In this document: positions 1-10,356 of the stretch, piece after piece
How positions within the stretch are numbered: the stretch's first letter is position 1
Layout: every line of letters begins with the position of its first letter
From: Candidatus Faeciplasma pullistercoris
GTDB taxonomy: Bacteria > Bacillota > Clostridia > Oscillospirales > Ruminococcaceae
DNA length: 64,000 nucleotides
Reading direction: 5' to 3'
Assembly: GCA_018715525.1 (NCBI GenBank)
Contig: DVLL01000021.1
Span: forward strand, 62,001-126,000
The notes under the pieces: generated by a model
Database searches by the model: none
What the model was told of the DNA's origin: nothing
What the model saw: only the letters and a program-made list of their open reading frames with translations
Made by a program: the position numbers and the translations under genes

Positions 1-696
1 TGCTGCCGAGCGAGAGGGATACCGATACGAATAGGAGTCAACTCCGGCTCACTTGAAAAGGACATACTGAATAAATACGGCGCTCCGACGGCGGAGGCTC
101 TGTGCGAGAGCGCGATGAGGCATGTCAGACTTCTTGAAAAGTTTGATTTTCCCGACATTGTTATATCCATCAAATCGTCGGATGTGCCGACTAACATATC
201 AGCGTACCGGCTTATGCGTCAAATATGTGATTATCCCTTGCACCTCGGGGTCACTGAGGCAGGTACATATAACATGGGAATAATTAAGTCAAGCATAGGA
301 ATAGGGTCTTTGCTGTGTGACGGAATAGGCGAAACGATAAGGGTCTCGCTTACTGACGACCCGGTAAAAGAGGTAGAGGCTGGTATAAACATACTCAAGG
401 CGGTGGGAAAGCGGGGAGGAGTCAAGCTTGTTTCTTGCCCGACCTGCGGAAGAACTAAAATTGACCTAATCGGGTTGGCAAAAAGGATTGAGGCTGCTCT
501 TGCGGGGGTCAATAAGGACATTACTGTCGCTGTCATGGGCTGTGTGGTAAACGGTCCCGGCGAGGCAAGGGAAGCGGATATAGGTCTTGCCGGCGGAGAC
601 GGCTGTGCGGTTTTATTCAAAAAGGACAAGATTCTTGGAAAGTACCCTGAGGCAGAGGCGTTTGAGGCGCTTCTTGGGGAAATAGACAAGCTTTAA
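1..696 (+). CDS. ispG: 4-hydroxy-3-methylbut-2-enyl diphosphate synthase, C-terminal part (5' end outside window)
   Basis: Frame 1 is open from base 1 ([23 protein letters not shown]...), with [12 protein letters not shown] and [11 protein letters not shown] Fe-S/IspG motifs. Confidence 0.95.
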   Translation, partial: CCRARGIPIRIGVNSGSLEKDILNKYGAPTAEALCESAMRHVRLLEKFDFPDIVISIKSSDVPTNISAYRLMRQICDYPLHLGVTEAGTYNMGIIKSSIGIGSLLCDGIGETIRVSLTDDPVKEVEAGINILKAVGKRGGVKLVSCPTCGRTKIDLIGLAKRIEAALAGVNKDITVAVMGCVVNGPGEAREADIGLAGGDGCAVLFKKDKILGKYPEAEAFEALLGEIDKL

Positions 697-709
697 ATCG
701 GAGGCTCAA

Positions 710-3700
710 ATGGCATTTCGGACAGTGGCTGAGTTTTTCAGCTCGTATGACAACATAATACCCGAGTCTTTGGCAGACGGTGAGATAACCCGTCTCGGAT
801 TTTCAAAGGATTCCACCTCGATAGGCGTGGAGGTCAAGCTAAAGCGCATTGTCTCATTGGCGGATTTAAAGAGTTTTGCCGCCGGGCTAAAGGCCGCGCT
901 CGGAGTGAACGACGCTTATATCCATCCTATATATGACAGCTCGCTGTTGAGCATCGACGCCATGCCCGTCGTTATCGACGAGCTAAAAAGACGCGCGCCT
1001 ATAAACGGTTTTATAGACAACGCGGAGTATGATATAACCGACTCGATTCTTAAAATCAATCTCAAAAACGGCGGCGCAGATTGTCTTAGGAGAGCGGGCA
1101 TTGAAACGCTTCTGCCAAAGATAATACACAAATGGTTCGGTGTAAGCCTAAGCGTAGAGCTTTGCGGGGTATTGACTGTTGACAGCGGAGAGCATGACAG
1201 CAAGCGCCTGTCAAGCCTTGACATGATGCCTGCCGCTCCTCAAGCGTCCCAGCCGCCAGCGCCAAAACATGAATCTTCGGGTGGCATCAATTATACAATT
1301 GAGCTTCCCATTCCGGGAATGCTTCCGGATGCCACTGTCATAATGGGCAGGGAGATATATGGCGTGAAAGAAGTAACCTCCTTAGATGAAGTATCGGAGG
1401 AAAGCGGCAGAGTAACGGTTGTCGGAGATGTTGTGAGCGTTGAGTCAAGAGCTACCAAGGACGGCAAGAGGATGATTATTTCTGTTATCCTGACCGATTA
1501 CCGAAGCTCGATAACGCTCAAAATAATAGAGCTTGTCAAGAAAGCTGAAGCTATACTCGAGGGAATAAAGGCTGGGAACACTGTTGTCGCGTCCGGAGAC
1601 ATAGTTTTTGACACCTATGACAAGGAAATCAACCTTAAGCCTAAGGACATAAGCCTTGTCAAGCGTGTTCCCAAGGTTGATGACGCACCTGTAAAAAGGG
1701 TGGAGCTCCACTGCCATACCAATATGTCCACAATGGACGGAATTACGCCCTCGGATCAGATAGTAAAGCAGGCGTACAAGTGGGGAATGAGCGCGATAGC
1801 GATAACAGACCACGGAGTCTGCCAGGGCTTTCCGGACGCTATGTACCAGGTGGATAAGATAAGGAAAGACGGCGGGAACTTCAAGGTGATATATGGTCTT
1901 GAAGCATATCAGGTCAATGATGAGACTAACATAGTTTTCGGACATGGCAAAAGGAAGCTGACAGACGAATTTATCGTCTTTGATCTTGAGACAACCGGAT
2001 TATCTGCCGCTAACGAGAAGATAATCGAGATAGGCGCTGTAAGGGTGAAAAACCTTACAGTTGTTGACACAATGGATATATTCGTAAACCCGGGAAAGCC
2101 TATACCTCCGAGAATAATAGAACTGACCGGAATCAACGACAGCATGGTCAAGGACGCTGTCGGCGAGAAGGAGGCAATGGAGCAGTTTACCGCCTTTTGC
2201 GGCGATAACCCTGTTTTGGTTGCCCACAACGCCGGGTTTGACACATCATTTATAAGAGCGGCAATATCCCGCTGCGGCATGAAGTTCGATTTTAGCTACA
2301 TAGATACCGTTGCAATGTCAAGGAACCTTCTGCCCACGCTCTCGAAGTTTACGCTTGACAACGTTGCTAAGCATCTTGGCTTGGGAGATTTTAACCATCA
2401 CCGAGCCTGCGACGATGCGGCTATAAATGCGGGAATATTTGAAAAGCTTTCAAGAATGCTCCTTGAGACCAACGAGGAGCTTACAGTTGATAAAATAAAC
2501 TCTTCTCTGCCAAAGACGGATATATCAAAGCTTCCTTCCTTCCACCAGATCATAATAGCTAAGGACAAGGTGGGTCTTAAAAATTTATACAAGCTTGTAT
2601 CCTATTCCAACCTCAAGTATTTTCACAAGAATCCAAGAATACCTAAGTCTGAGCTGATAAAACACCGTGAGGGTCTGATAGTAGGCTCAGCGTGTGAGGC
2701 CGGAGAGCTGTTCAGGGCAATTTTCCAAGGTAGATCTTGGGACGAGCTGTGTGAGATAGCGAGATTTTATGATTATCTTGAGATTCAGCCGCTCGGGAAT
2801 AATATGTTTATGCTCAGGGACGGCAGCGTTTCGAGCGTTGAGCAGCTCAAGGACTTCAACAGGACGATAGTCAAGCTCGGAGAGGAGCTCGGAATACCTG
2901 TTGTAGCAACCGGAGACGTGCATTTTCTCAATGAGAGCGACGGAATATTCAGAAGCATACTCACGTCTGTGATGTATGAGGATTCAGATACTCAGGCGCC
3001 GCTTTACCTAAAGACCACAAATGAGATGCTGGAGGAGTTTTCCTACCTCGGCAAGGAAAAGGCGTATGAGGTGGTAGTCACCAATTCAAACCTCATCGCC
3101 GACATGACCGACCCTGAGCTAAGGGCGTTTCCCAAGGGAACATTTACTCCGCATATTGATGGTGCGGAGGAGGAGCTCACCGAAATATGCTGGCGGCGCG
3201 CCAAGGAAATATACGGCGACCCTATACCCGAGATAGTCTCAAAGCGGCTTGACAGAGAGCTTACATCAATAATAAAGCATGGCTTTGCGGTACTGTATGT
3301 AATAGCTAAGAGACTTGTAGCAAATTCGGTTGAGCACGGCTATCAGGTAGGCTCGCGAGGATCTGTAGGTTCGTCGTTCGTGGCGTCCATGTCAGGCATA
3401 TCAGAGGTCAATCCGCTTGTCCCTCACTATGTATGCGGAAAATGCAAGTACTCGGAGTTCTTCTCCAACGGCGAGTATGGTTCGGGCTTTGACCTTCCGC
3501 CAAAAAAATGTCCCGTCTGCGGAGAGGAGCTTCACAGAGACGGTCACGACATACCGTTTGAGACCTTCCTCGGCTTCAATGGAGACAAGTCGCCTGATAT
3601 AGACCTGAACTTCTCCGGCGACTATCAGTCAAGTGCTCACAAGTACACAGAAGAGCTTTTTGGCTCTGACAATGTTTTCAAGGCCGGAACTATTTCTACC

Positions 3701-5023
3701 GTAGCTGACAAGACGGCATACGGATATGTTATGAAATACCTTGAGGAGCGGGGAAGAAAGGTGCCGGCTGCCGAGGTCACAAGGCTGACGCGGGGCTGCA
3801 CAGGCATAAAGAGAACTACCGGTCAGCACCCTGGAGGAATGGTAGTTATTCCGAGCGAGTATGAGGTATATGACTTTACCCCGGTTCAGCACCCGGCAGA
3901 AAAGACTGATTCGGATATCGTTACCACTCACTTTGACTTCAACTCATTGCACGATACTATCCTCAAGCTTGACGAGCTGGGGCACGATGTCCCGACGCTG
4001 TACAAGTACCTTGAGGACATGACCGGCACGGATATAACCAAGACGCCGATGAGCGATCCAGCCGTTTACTCGCTGTTCACATCTCCTGCGGCTCTCGGAG
4101 TTACCGAGGAAGAAATAGACAGCAAGACCGGTACTCTCGGTATACCTGAGATGGGTACGCCGTTCGTAAGAGGGATGCTTGTCGAGTGTAAGCCCACTAA
4201 GTTTTCCGACCTTTTGCAGATATCAGGACTATCTCACGGAACTGACGTTTGGCTCGGCAACGCCTCTGAGCTTATAAAAAACGGCACCTGCACTATCGAT
4301 CAGGTTATAGGAACCCGTGACAGCATAATGACATATCTTATATACCACGGCGTTGACCCTAGTCTTTCGTTCAAGATAATGGAGATAGTAAGAAAGGGCA
4401 ACGCGCCCAAGCTGCTTACAGACGAAATGAAGCAGACGATGCGCGAGCACGACGTCCCTGAGTGGTACATAGACAGCTGCATGAAAATAAAGTACATGTT
4501 CCCAAAGGCACACGCAGCGGCGTATGTTACCGCCGCTATAAGGCTTGCCTGGTACAAGGTTCACAGACCGCTTGAGTTCTACGCGGCTATGTTTACGGTA
4601 AGAGGCGAGGACTTTGATGCTGAAACGGCTGTCCGAGGAAAGCTTGCGGCAAGATATAAAATAGACGAGTTCAAGCAGAAGGGAAATGACCGCTCCGACA
4701 AGGAGGACGGCGTGCTTGACACCCTGATGCTTATAAACGAGATGCTCTGCCGCGGATATGAGTTTTTGCCGATAGACATACATAAATCTCACGCCACGAT
4801 ATACAGAATAGAGGATGGGAAAATCAGGCTTCCGTTTGTCTCCGTGAACGGCGTAGGCGAAAACGCCGCAAAAGCGATTTATAATTGCGCTCAAAGGGCG
4901 GATTTCATATCGGTAGAGGAGTTTCAAAATCAGTCCGGCGTGTCAAAGTCTGTAATTGACTCGCTTGTTAGCGCTAATGCGTTCGGTAATATGCCGCTCA
5001 CGGCGCAGATGACTTTGTTTTAG
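710..5023 (+). CDS. polC: DNA polymerase III alpha subunit, PolC type (with embedded 3'-5' exonuclease)
   Basis: 1437 aa; PHP motif ([13 protein letters not shown]), exonuclease motif ([12 protein letters not shown]), C-family polymerase motifs ([12 protein letters not shown]). Confidence 0.97.
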   Translation: MAFRTVAEFFSSYDNIIPESLADGEITRLGFSKDSTSIGVEVKLKRIVSLADLKSFAAGLKAALGVNDAYIHPIYDSSLLSIDAMPVVIDELKRRAPINGFIDNAEYDITDSILKINLKNGGADCLRRAGIETLLPKIIHKWFGVSLSVELCGVLTVDSGEHDSKRLSSLDMMPAAPQASQPPAPKHESSGGINYTIELPIPGMLPDATVIMGREIYGVKEVTSLDEVSEESGRVTVVGDVVSVESRATKDGKRMIISVILTDYRSSITLKIIELVKKAEAILEGIKAGNTVVASGDIVFDTYDKEINLKPKDISLVKRVPKVDDAPVKRVELHCHTNMSTMDGITPSDQIVKQAYKWGMSAIAITDHGVCQGFPDAMYQVDKIRKDGGNFKVIYGLEAYQVNDETNIVFGHGKRKLTDEFIVFDLETTGLSAANEKIIEIGAVRVKNLTVVDTMDIFVNPGKPIPPRIIELTGINDSMVKDAVGEKEAMEQFTAFCGDNPVLVAHNAGFDTSFIRAAISRCGMKFDFSYIDTVAMSRNLLPTLSKFTLDNVAKHLGLGDFNHHRACDDAAINAGIFEKLSRMLLETNEELTVDKINSSLPKTDISKLPSFHQIIIAKDKVGLKNLYKLVSYSNLKYFHKNPRIPKSELIKHREGLIVGSACEAGELFRAIFQGRSWDELCEIARFYDYLEIQPLGNNMFMLRDGSVSSVEQLKDFNRTIVKLGEELGIPVVATGDVHFLNESDGIFRSILTSVMYEDSDTQAPLYLKTTNEMLEEFSYLGKEKAYEVVVTNSNLIADMTDPELRAFPKGTFTPHIDGAEEELTEICWRRAKEIYGDPIPEIVSKRLDRELTSIIKHGFAVLYVIAKRLVANSVEHGYQVGSRGSVGSSFVASMSGISEVNPLVPHYVCGKCKYSEFFSNGEYGSGFDLPPKKCPVCGEELHRDGHDIPFETFLGFNGDKSPDIDLNFSGDYQSSAHKYTEELFGSDNVFKAGTISTVADKTAYGYVMKYLEERGRKVPAAEVTRLTRGCTGIKRTTGQHPGGMVVIPSEYEVYDFTPVQHPAEKTDSDIVTTHFDFNSLHDTILKLDELGHDVPTLYKYLEDMTGTDITKTPMSDPAVYSLFTSPAALGVTEEEIDSKTGTLGIPEMGTPFVRGMLVECKPTKFSDLLQISGLSHGTDVWLGNASELIKNGTCTIDQVIGTRDSIMTYLIYHGVDPSLSFKIMEIVRKGNAPKLLTDEMKQTMREHDVPEWYIDSCMKIKYMFPKAHAAAYVTAAIRLAWYKVHRPLEFYAAMFTVRGEDFDAETAVRGKLAARYKIDEFKQKGNDRSDKEDGVLDTLMLINEMLCRGYEFLPIDIHKSHATIYRIEDGKIRLPFVSVNGVGENAAKAIYNCAQRADFISVEEFQNQSGVSKSVIDSLVSANAFGNMPLTAQMTLF

Positions 5024-5102
5024 TTTAAGTCACTATTTGACTGCATACTGAATAATATGTAGAGAAGTTTTATAACTTTAATACTTATTCAGGAGGATTT
5101 AT

Positions 5103-5867
5103 ATGGCTGATTTCGGAACTAATCCGTGCGGCTTTAAGGAAGCAGTCACGATAGAGGCGCAGCGAATATTCGACAGCTGCTCAGACAGAGACTGCCTCGA
5201 GGATCTTGAGGTCACATTTGCGGATTATGAGTCAAATCTGAGGGTAAACGAAGCGACATATGCCAAAGCAAGATGCGCGCAGGTTACGAGCGTATTTTTC
5301 TCGGTTGAGCCGATACCCTTCAACAAGGGCTTTTACTCGGTAGACATTACTTACACATTCGATGTTGAAATAGAGCTTGCGCCCTCCGCCGCAGCTCAGA
5401 CGACCACCGTTCACGGCAGCGCGACCTTCACCAAAAAGGTTATTCTATACGGCAGCGACGGCGGAACCAAGTACTTTACCTCAACAGACAACGGGGCGGT
5501 ATCGGTGACCGGCTGCAGCTACAACAACCCGCCTAAGGCAACGCTTGCTGTTGCAGACCCGATTGTACTGAACATCAGACTTGTGAGCATACCCGCCATG
5601 AATTGCTGCACCGATGCAACCTGCGAGCAGACGGTAGTATCGCCGGCAAGAAAGATGATTTATGTCACCCTTGGAGTCTTCTCGATAGTATCGCTGGCAA
5701 GAACCGTTCCTGTGATGGTGCCCGCATACGACTACGCGGTGCCGAACAAGGAGTGCGTTTCAAGCACAGAGAGTCCTTGCGAGCTGTTTGAGAAGATCAA
5801 CTTCCCGTCAAGTGAATTCTTCCCCAAGAGCCTTGAGGACATATCAAGCTGCTGCAACAACAGCTAA
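5103..5867 (+). CDS. Uncharacterised Cys-rich protein of the type common in Clostridia
   Basis: 254 aa ORF with strong SD (aggaggattt); many Cys residues (CSDRDC, NCCTDATC, SSCCNNS); no recognised domain. Confidence 0.8.
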   Translation: MADFGTNPCGFKEAVTIEAQRIFDSCSDRDCLEDLEVTFADYESNLRVNEATYAKARCAQVTSVFFSVEPIPFNKGFYSVDITYTFDVEIELAPSAAAQTTTVHGSATFTKKVILYGSDGGTKYFTSTDNGAVSVTGCSYNNPPKATLAVADPIVLNIRLVSIPAMNCCTDATCEQTVVSPARKMIYVTLGVFSIVSLARTVPVMVPAYDYAVPNKECVSSTESPCELFEKINFPSSEFFPKSLEDISSCCNNS

Positions 5868-5874
5868 TAATCTT

Positions 5875-5910
5875 CTCACCTCGGTCATATTATTGACTGA
5901 GGTGAGTTTT
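5875..5910 (+). terminator. Hairpin plus T-run after the 254-aa gene; its 3' arm holds the SD of the next gene
   Basis: CTCACCTCGGTCA-tattat-TGACTGAGGTGAG-TTTTT. Confidence 0.7.
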
Positions 5911-5911
5911 T

Positions 5912-6244
5912 ATGAAGTGCAGGCTCTCTGATCTTAAGTCAAAGGAAGTGATTGAAACAAAATCCGGGGTCATAATAGGCAGAATAGATGATGTAGAAAT
6001 AAATATGGAGGATTCCTCGGTGGAGTCGATGATAGTATACGGCAGACCAAGACTTTTCGGGATTTTTGGCAGGGAAGACGACATAGTAATAAGCTATGAG
6101 GACATCGACCTGATAGGAAAAGACACTGTTTTAGTTTCGCGGAGCAGGGTTGTTGACTCAAAAAGCTCTAAATCAAGCCGTTATTCGGCGAAAAAAGAGA
6201 AAGCTGGAGACAGCTTGGATGACTTTGAAAAAATCTTCGGATAA
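5912..6244 (+). CDS. YlmC/YmxH family sporulation protein (PRC-barrel)
   Basis: 110 aa; MKCRLSDLKSKEVIETKSGVIIGRIDDVEI...GIFGREDDIVISYEDI is typical of YlmC/YmxH. Confidence 0.85.
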   Translation: MKCRLSDLKSKEVIETKSGVIIGRIDDVEINMEDSSVESMIVYGRPRLFGIFGREDDIVISYEDIDLIGKDTVLVSRSRVVDSKSSKSSRYSAKKEKAGDSLDDFEKIFG

Positions 6245-6259
6245 TTTTTGAAAAAGTAC

Positions 6260-6288
6260 TTGCAATACTCAAGCTGTGATGATATAAT
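6260..6288 (+). promoter_or_regulatory. SigA-type promoter for rpsB-tsf
   Basis: TTGCAA-17 nt-TATAAT. Confidence 0.7.
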
Positions 6289-6294
6289 ATTACC

Positions 6295-6403
6295 GCAATT
6301 CGCACGCACGCGGTTTTGCCGTGGTTCCCCTGATAGGGGTGAAGGCAAGCTAACCGCTGCGGAGGGTTAGTAAAATTTATAAAAACCATAGGAGGTTACT
6401 ACA
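6295..6403 (+). ncRNA. Candidate structured 5' leader of rpsB (possible r-protein autoregulatory leader)
   Basis: About 110-nt untranslated leader with hairpins cccctgataggggt and ctaacc-gctgcggag-ggttag before the rpsB SD. Confidence 0.4.
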
Positions 6404-7156
6404 ATGGCAGTAGTATCAATGAAGCAGCTTCTTGAGGCAGGCGTTCACTTCGGACACCAGACAAGAAGATGGAACCCTAAGATGGCTCCCTACATTTTCA
6501 CAGAAAGAAACGGCATTTACATCATCGACCTTCAGAAGACAGTCAAGAAGCTCGATGAGGCTTACATGTTCATAAGAGATATTTCCGCAAACGGCGGCGA
6601 GGTTCTCTTTGTAGGTACGAAGAAGCAGGCGGGCGACTCCATCAAGGAGGAAGCTGTAAGAGCTAACGCTCATTATGTAAACGCAAGATGGCTCGGCGGC
6701 ATGATGACAAACTTCAAGACCATCCAGACCAGAATTTCCAGACTTGAGCAGCTCCATAAGATGTCTGAGGACGGAACCTTTGACCTTCTTCCCAAGAAGG
6801 AAGTAGTGAAGCTTACCCTTGAGATAGAGAAGCTTGAGAAGTACCTTGGCGGTATCAAGAATATGAAGGAGCTTCCTTCTGCTCTCTTCATCGTTGACCC
6901 CAAGAGAGAGAAGATCGCCGTATCTGAGGCTAAGAAGCTCGGCATCCCGATAGTCGCTATCGTAGATACCAACTGCGATCCCGATGAGGTTGATTATGTA
7001 ATTCCCGGTAACGATGACGCCATCAGAGCTGTAAAGCTTATTTCCGGCGCAATGGCTGACGCTATCATCGAGGGCAGACAGGGCGAGACTCAGGCAGAGG
7101 CAACAGAGTCTGAGGATAACTCTGAGGCAGAGACCGAGACTGAGGCGCAGGCATAA
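6404..7156 (+). CDS. rpsB: 30S ribosomal protein S2
   Basis: [32 protein letters not shown]. Confidence 0.98.
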   Translation: MAVVSMKQLLEAGVHFGHQTRRWNPKMAPYIFTERNGIYIIDLQKTVKKLDEAYMFIRDISANGGEVLFVGTKKQAGDSIKEEAVRANAHYVNARWLGGMMTNFKTIQTRISRLEQLHKMSEDGTFDLLPKKEVVKLTLEIEKLEKYLGGIKNMKELPSALFIVDPKREKIAVSEAKKLGIPIVAIVDTNCDPDEVDYVIPGNDDAIRAVKLISGAMADAIIEGRQGETQAEATESEDNSEAETETEAQA

Positions 7157-7238
7157 TTATAGCTAAATTGAAAGGGCAGGTCAACAACCTGCCCTAACTG
7201 TGATAAGAAGTAGAAAAGATAGGAAAGGATTGTTTATT

Positions 7239-8150
7239 ATGGCTAACATTACAGCAAAGGATGTTGCATCCCTTCGTGAGAGAACCGGCGTAGGCATGAT
7301 GGATTGCAAAAAGGCTTTAGTAGAGGCTGACGGCGATGTTGAGAAGGCAATAGTTATCCTCAGAGAAAAAGGACTTGCTACTCAGGCTAAGAAGGCAGGA
7401 AGAGTTGCTGCTGAGGGTCTTGTAGTTGCTATGGTAGAGGGAAACGTCGGCGTTGTTGTCGAGGTCAACTCAGAGACTGACTTCGTTGCAAATACCGACC
7501 AGTTCAAGAACTTCTGCAACATGGTTGCAAAGACCATTATCGAGTGCAACCCCGCTGATGTTGACGCTTTGAAGGCCTGCAAGGCTTCTGGTTCAGATAA
7601 GACCGTTGAGGAGGAACTTCAGGAAGTATTCCTTCAGATCAGAGAGAATATCCAGATCCGCAGATTCACCAGAATGGAGGGCACTCTCGTTGCCTATATA
7701 CACGGTGAGGGCAGAATCGGCGTTATGGTAAAGATGGATACCGATCTCGGCGAAAAGGCTTATGCCTGCGGCAAGGACTGCGCTTTGCAGATAGCTGCGA
7801 TGAATCCCGCATACCTTGACAGGACCAAGGTTCCCGCAGATGTTCTTGAGAATGAGAAGATGATCATGCACGCTCAGATGGCTGAGGATCCTAAGATGGC
7901 AAACAAGCCTGCTGCTGTTCTGGAGAAGATCGTTGAGGGCAAGGTTGGCAAGTACTACTCTGAGAACTGCCTTGTTGACCAGGAGTTCGTAAAGGACGGA
8001 GACTTCACAGTTGGCAAGTATGTCGAGAAGTGCGCTAAGGAACTCGGCGGCTCTATCAAGGTAGTTGATTATGTCCGCTACGAGAGAGGCGAGGGCATAG
8101 CTAAGAAGACCGACAACTTCGCTGACGAAGTTGCTTCTATGATCAAGTAA
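7239..8150 (+). CDS. tsf: Elongation factor Ts
   Basis: MANITAKDVASLRERTGVGMMDCKKALVEADGDVEKA; ATG at 7239 preferred over the 7200 upstream extension. Confidence 0.97.
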   Translation: MANITAKDVASLRERTGVGMMDCKKALVEADGDVEKAIVILREKGLATQAKKAGRVAAEGLVVAMVEGNVGVVVEVNSETDFVANTDQFKNFCNMVAKTIIECNPADVDALKACKASGSDKTVEEELQEVFLQIRENIQIRRFTRMEGTLVAYIHGEGRIGVMVKMDTDLGEKAYACGKDCALQIAAMNPAYLDRTKVPADVLENEKMIMHAQMAEDPKMANKPAAVLEKIVEGKVGKYYSENCLVDQEFVKDGDFTVGKYVEKCAKELGGSIKVVDYVRYERGEGIAKKTDNFADEVASMIK

Positions 8151-8183
8151 TTTCGGCACTGCCTGAACTGAGGCAAAATTTTA

Positions 8184-8218
8184 CCTGCCATGTCTTACTG
8201 ACGTGGCAGGTTTTTCTT
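8184..8218 (+). terminator. Intrinsic terminator of rpsB-tsf
   Basis: ACCTGCCATGT-cttactg-ACGTGGCAGGT followed by a T-run. Confidence 0.85.
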
Positions 8219-8378
8219 ATGCAAGTTTTATTTCAAGCTCAGCGTCGTTTTGCTTTTTAGCTGGAATACTTCGCGTAAGATGCCTTACAAGAAATATTTC
8301 GTAGCACTCCTGTTGCGTTAAAAGCGAATATATTCGGCTTAGGGGAATGTTTTCAATCAGCGCTATTTTTGATATCAT
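8217..8378 (-). CDS. Putative 53-aa small protein (below the ORF-track cutoff)
   Basis: MISKIALIENIPLSRIYSLLTQQECYEIFLVRHLTRSIPAKKQNDAELEIKLA*; preceded by AGAGGTGA; alternative TTG start at 8384. Confidence 0.5.
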   Translation of the reverse strand: MISKIALIENIPLSRIYSLLTQQECYEIFLVRHLTRSIPAKKQNDAELEIKLA

Positions 8379-8435
8379 ATTCAACCTGATCACCTCTTTG
8401 GAGTATTCTTTCCTTTTAGGACAGGATTATGCTTA

Positions 8436-8464
8436 TTGACGGGTGAAGAAGAGTCTGATATAAT
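8436..8464 (+). promoter_or_regulatory. SigA-type promoter for rsmA
   Basis: TTGACG-17 nt-TATAAT. Confidence 0.75.
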
Positions 8465-8497
8465 CTTTTTTAAACCAAAAAGTTAAATGGGTGGAGA

Positions 8498-9370
8498 GTG
8501 AACCAAGTGGAAAATCTGTCTAATATAGGAGTGATAAAGGATATACTCTTTAGGCACGGATTTACGTTTTCAAAAAAGTTAGGGCAAAACTTTCTTGTTA
8601 ACCCATCTGTCTGCCCTAAAATAGCTGAACTTGGCAACGCTATGCCCGGATACGGTATATTGGAGATAGGTCCGGGAATAGGTGTTCTTACGAACGAGCT
8701 TGCAAAACGGGCGGACAAGGTTGTTGCGGTAGAAATCGACAAACGGCTCATTCCGGTTTTAGATGAAACTCTCTCAGAGTACGCCAATGTTAAAGTCATT
8801 AACAGCGATATTCTCGAGCTTGATCTACGCGGCCTGATAGCAGAGGAATTTTCCGGGCTCAAGGTAGCGGTATGCGCAAACCTTCCTTACTATATAACCT
8901 CTCCGATTTTGATGAGGCTACTCGAATCAAGGCTTCCGATAGGCTCAATAACCGCGATGGTTCAAAAGGAAGCCGGAGTCAGGCTGTGTGCTCCTCTCGG
9001 AACAAGAGAGGCTGGAGCTGTTACTGTGGCTGTAAACTATTTTTCCGAAGCTAAGATTTTGTTTGATGTCTCGCGGGGAAGCTTTATGCCGTCGCCGAAT
9101 GTTGATAGCTGCGTAGTCAGGTTTGACATAAGGGATAAAACTCCCAAGACCCTTGACGAGGAATTTTTCTTCAGGGTGGTAAGAGGCATGTTTTCTCAGA
9201 GAAGAAAGACGCTTGTAAACTGTGTGAGCGGTTCCTTGGGTATAGATAAGCAGACTGTTTCGACCGCCGTAGAGCGCTCAGGGCTTAATCAGTCGGTTCG
9301 CCCGGAGTCGTTAAATATGCAGCAGATGATTTCTTTCTCCGACTCGCTATATCTGCTCACTCAAAAATAG
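8498..9370 (+). CDS. rsmA: 16S rRNA (adenine(1518)-N(6)/adenine(1519)-N(6))-dimethyltransferase
   Basis: GTG start; KKLGQNFLVN, LEIGPGIGVLTNEL, NLPYYITSPILM motifs. Confidence 0.96.
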   Translation: MNQVENLSNIGVIKDILFRHGFTFSKKLGQNFLVNPSVCPKIAELGNAMPGYGILEIGPGIGVLTNELAKRADKVVAVEIDKRLIPVLDETLSEYANVKVINSDILELDLRGLIAEEFSGLKVAVCANLPYYITSPILMRLLESRLPIGSITAMVQKEAGVRLCAPLGTREAGAVTVAVNYFSEAKILFDVSRGSFMPSPNVDSCVVRFDIRDKTPKTLDEEFFFRVVRGMFSQRRKTLVNCVSGSLGIDKQTVSTAVERSGLNQSVRPESLNMQQMISFSDSLYLLTQK

Positions 9371-9383
9371 ATCCAAACGCATA

Positions 9384-9425
9384 AAGCGTCCCGCGGCTCA
9401 CAACTGACCGCTGGGACGCTTTTTT
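9384..9425 (+). terminator. Intrinsic terminator of rsmA
   Basis: AGCGTCCCGCGG...CCGCTGGGACGCT followed by TTTTTT. Confidence 0.85.
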
Positions 9426-9429
9426 GAAA

Positions 9430-10356
9430 TTATTTTTGCCATAGCTGCGCTGGCTTTTTGTCGAAAAACTCAGGGATATACGTTTCGCTTGAAGCGCTTC
9501 TTTCCTGGGAGTATCCCGTAAAGCCGAGCTGAGAGGCGATATCAAGCACATAGCCATATTCAAAGCTTGATATGCGTCTGTTTATCTCCTTATGCTCCTT
9601 GGCTTTATACACCGGCACATACTGGCTCATCAGGCTCAGGACTATGTCGTCCGGATTAAATCTGTATCTTAGCTCGCGAATGACCCTTTCGGAATCGTGC
9701 CTGAGCGTGGGAAGTGTAAGATGCCTGACTATCACGCCTTTTTTCATTAAACCTTTGTCGTCGTATGCAGGCTTGCCGACCTGCTGCTGCATCCTGATTA
9801 TAGACTCGATCGCACGCTCGAAGTAATCACCGCAGGAGGAGTACTTTTTTGAAAACTCATCTGAATGGTATTTCAGATCCGGAAGGTATATATCTATATA
9901 GCCGTCGAGCATGTCGATGGTATCTATTTTTTCATACCCTCCGCAGTTGTATACAACCGGAATATTGAGCCTGCCCTTTACCATGTCAAGAGCCTCGATT
10001 ATGCCCGGTACAAATGGAGTCGGACTGACAAGGTTTATGTTATTTGCTCCTTCGTGCTGTAAGCCTAAAAAAATATCCGCGAGCTCGCCGGTGCTCACTT
10101 CAAACCCTTTTCCTAAGTGGGATATCTCATAATTTTGGCAGAAGCAGCACTTAAGCGTGCAGCCGGAGAAAAATATCGTTCCCGAGCCTTCCTTCCCGCT
10201 TATGCACGGCTCCTCCCAGTAGTGAAGAGCGGCTCGGGCGATTTTTATTTTATCGCTTTGCCCACAGAAGCCTGCGTTCTCCTGCCTGTTTACGTTGCAT
10301 TCCCTGGGGCATAGGGTGCAGCGTGCGTATTCTGCGCGGCTCATATCGTTCTGCAA
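9430..10356 (-). CDS. Radical SAM protein, PflA/PflX-like (COG1313 type)
   Basis: CTLCPRECNVNR and CTLKCCFCQNYEISH (CX3CX2C) motifs. Confidence 0.85.
   Translation of the reverse strand: MQNDMSRAEYARCTLCPRECNVNRQENAGFCGQSDKIKIARAALHYWEEPCISGKEGSGTIFFSGCTLKCCFCQNYEISHLGKGFEVSTGELADIFLGLQHEGANNINLVSPTPFVPGIIEALDMVKGRLNIPVVYNCGGYEKIDTIDMLDGYIDIYLPDLKYHSDEFSKKYSSCGDYFERAIESIIRMQQQVGKPAYDDKGLMKKGVIVRHLTLPTLRHDSERVIRELRYRFNPDDIVLSLMSQYVPVYKAKEHKEINRRISSFEYGYVLDIASQLGFTGYSQERSASSETYIPEFFDKKPAQLWQK

Noticed and set aside
4229-4927. 232-aa minus ORF inside polC
   Set aside because: Antisense to conserved polymerase sequence, with no family resemblance.
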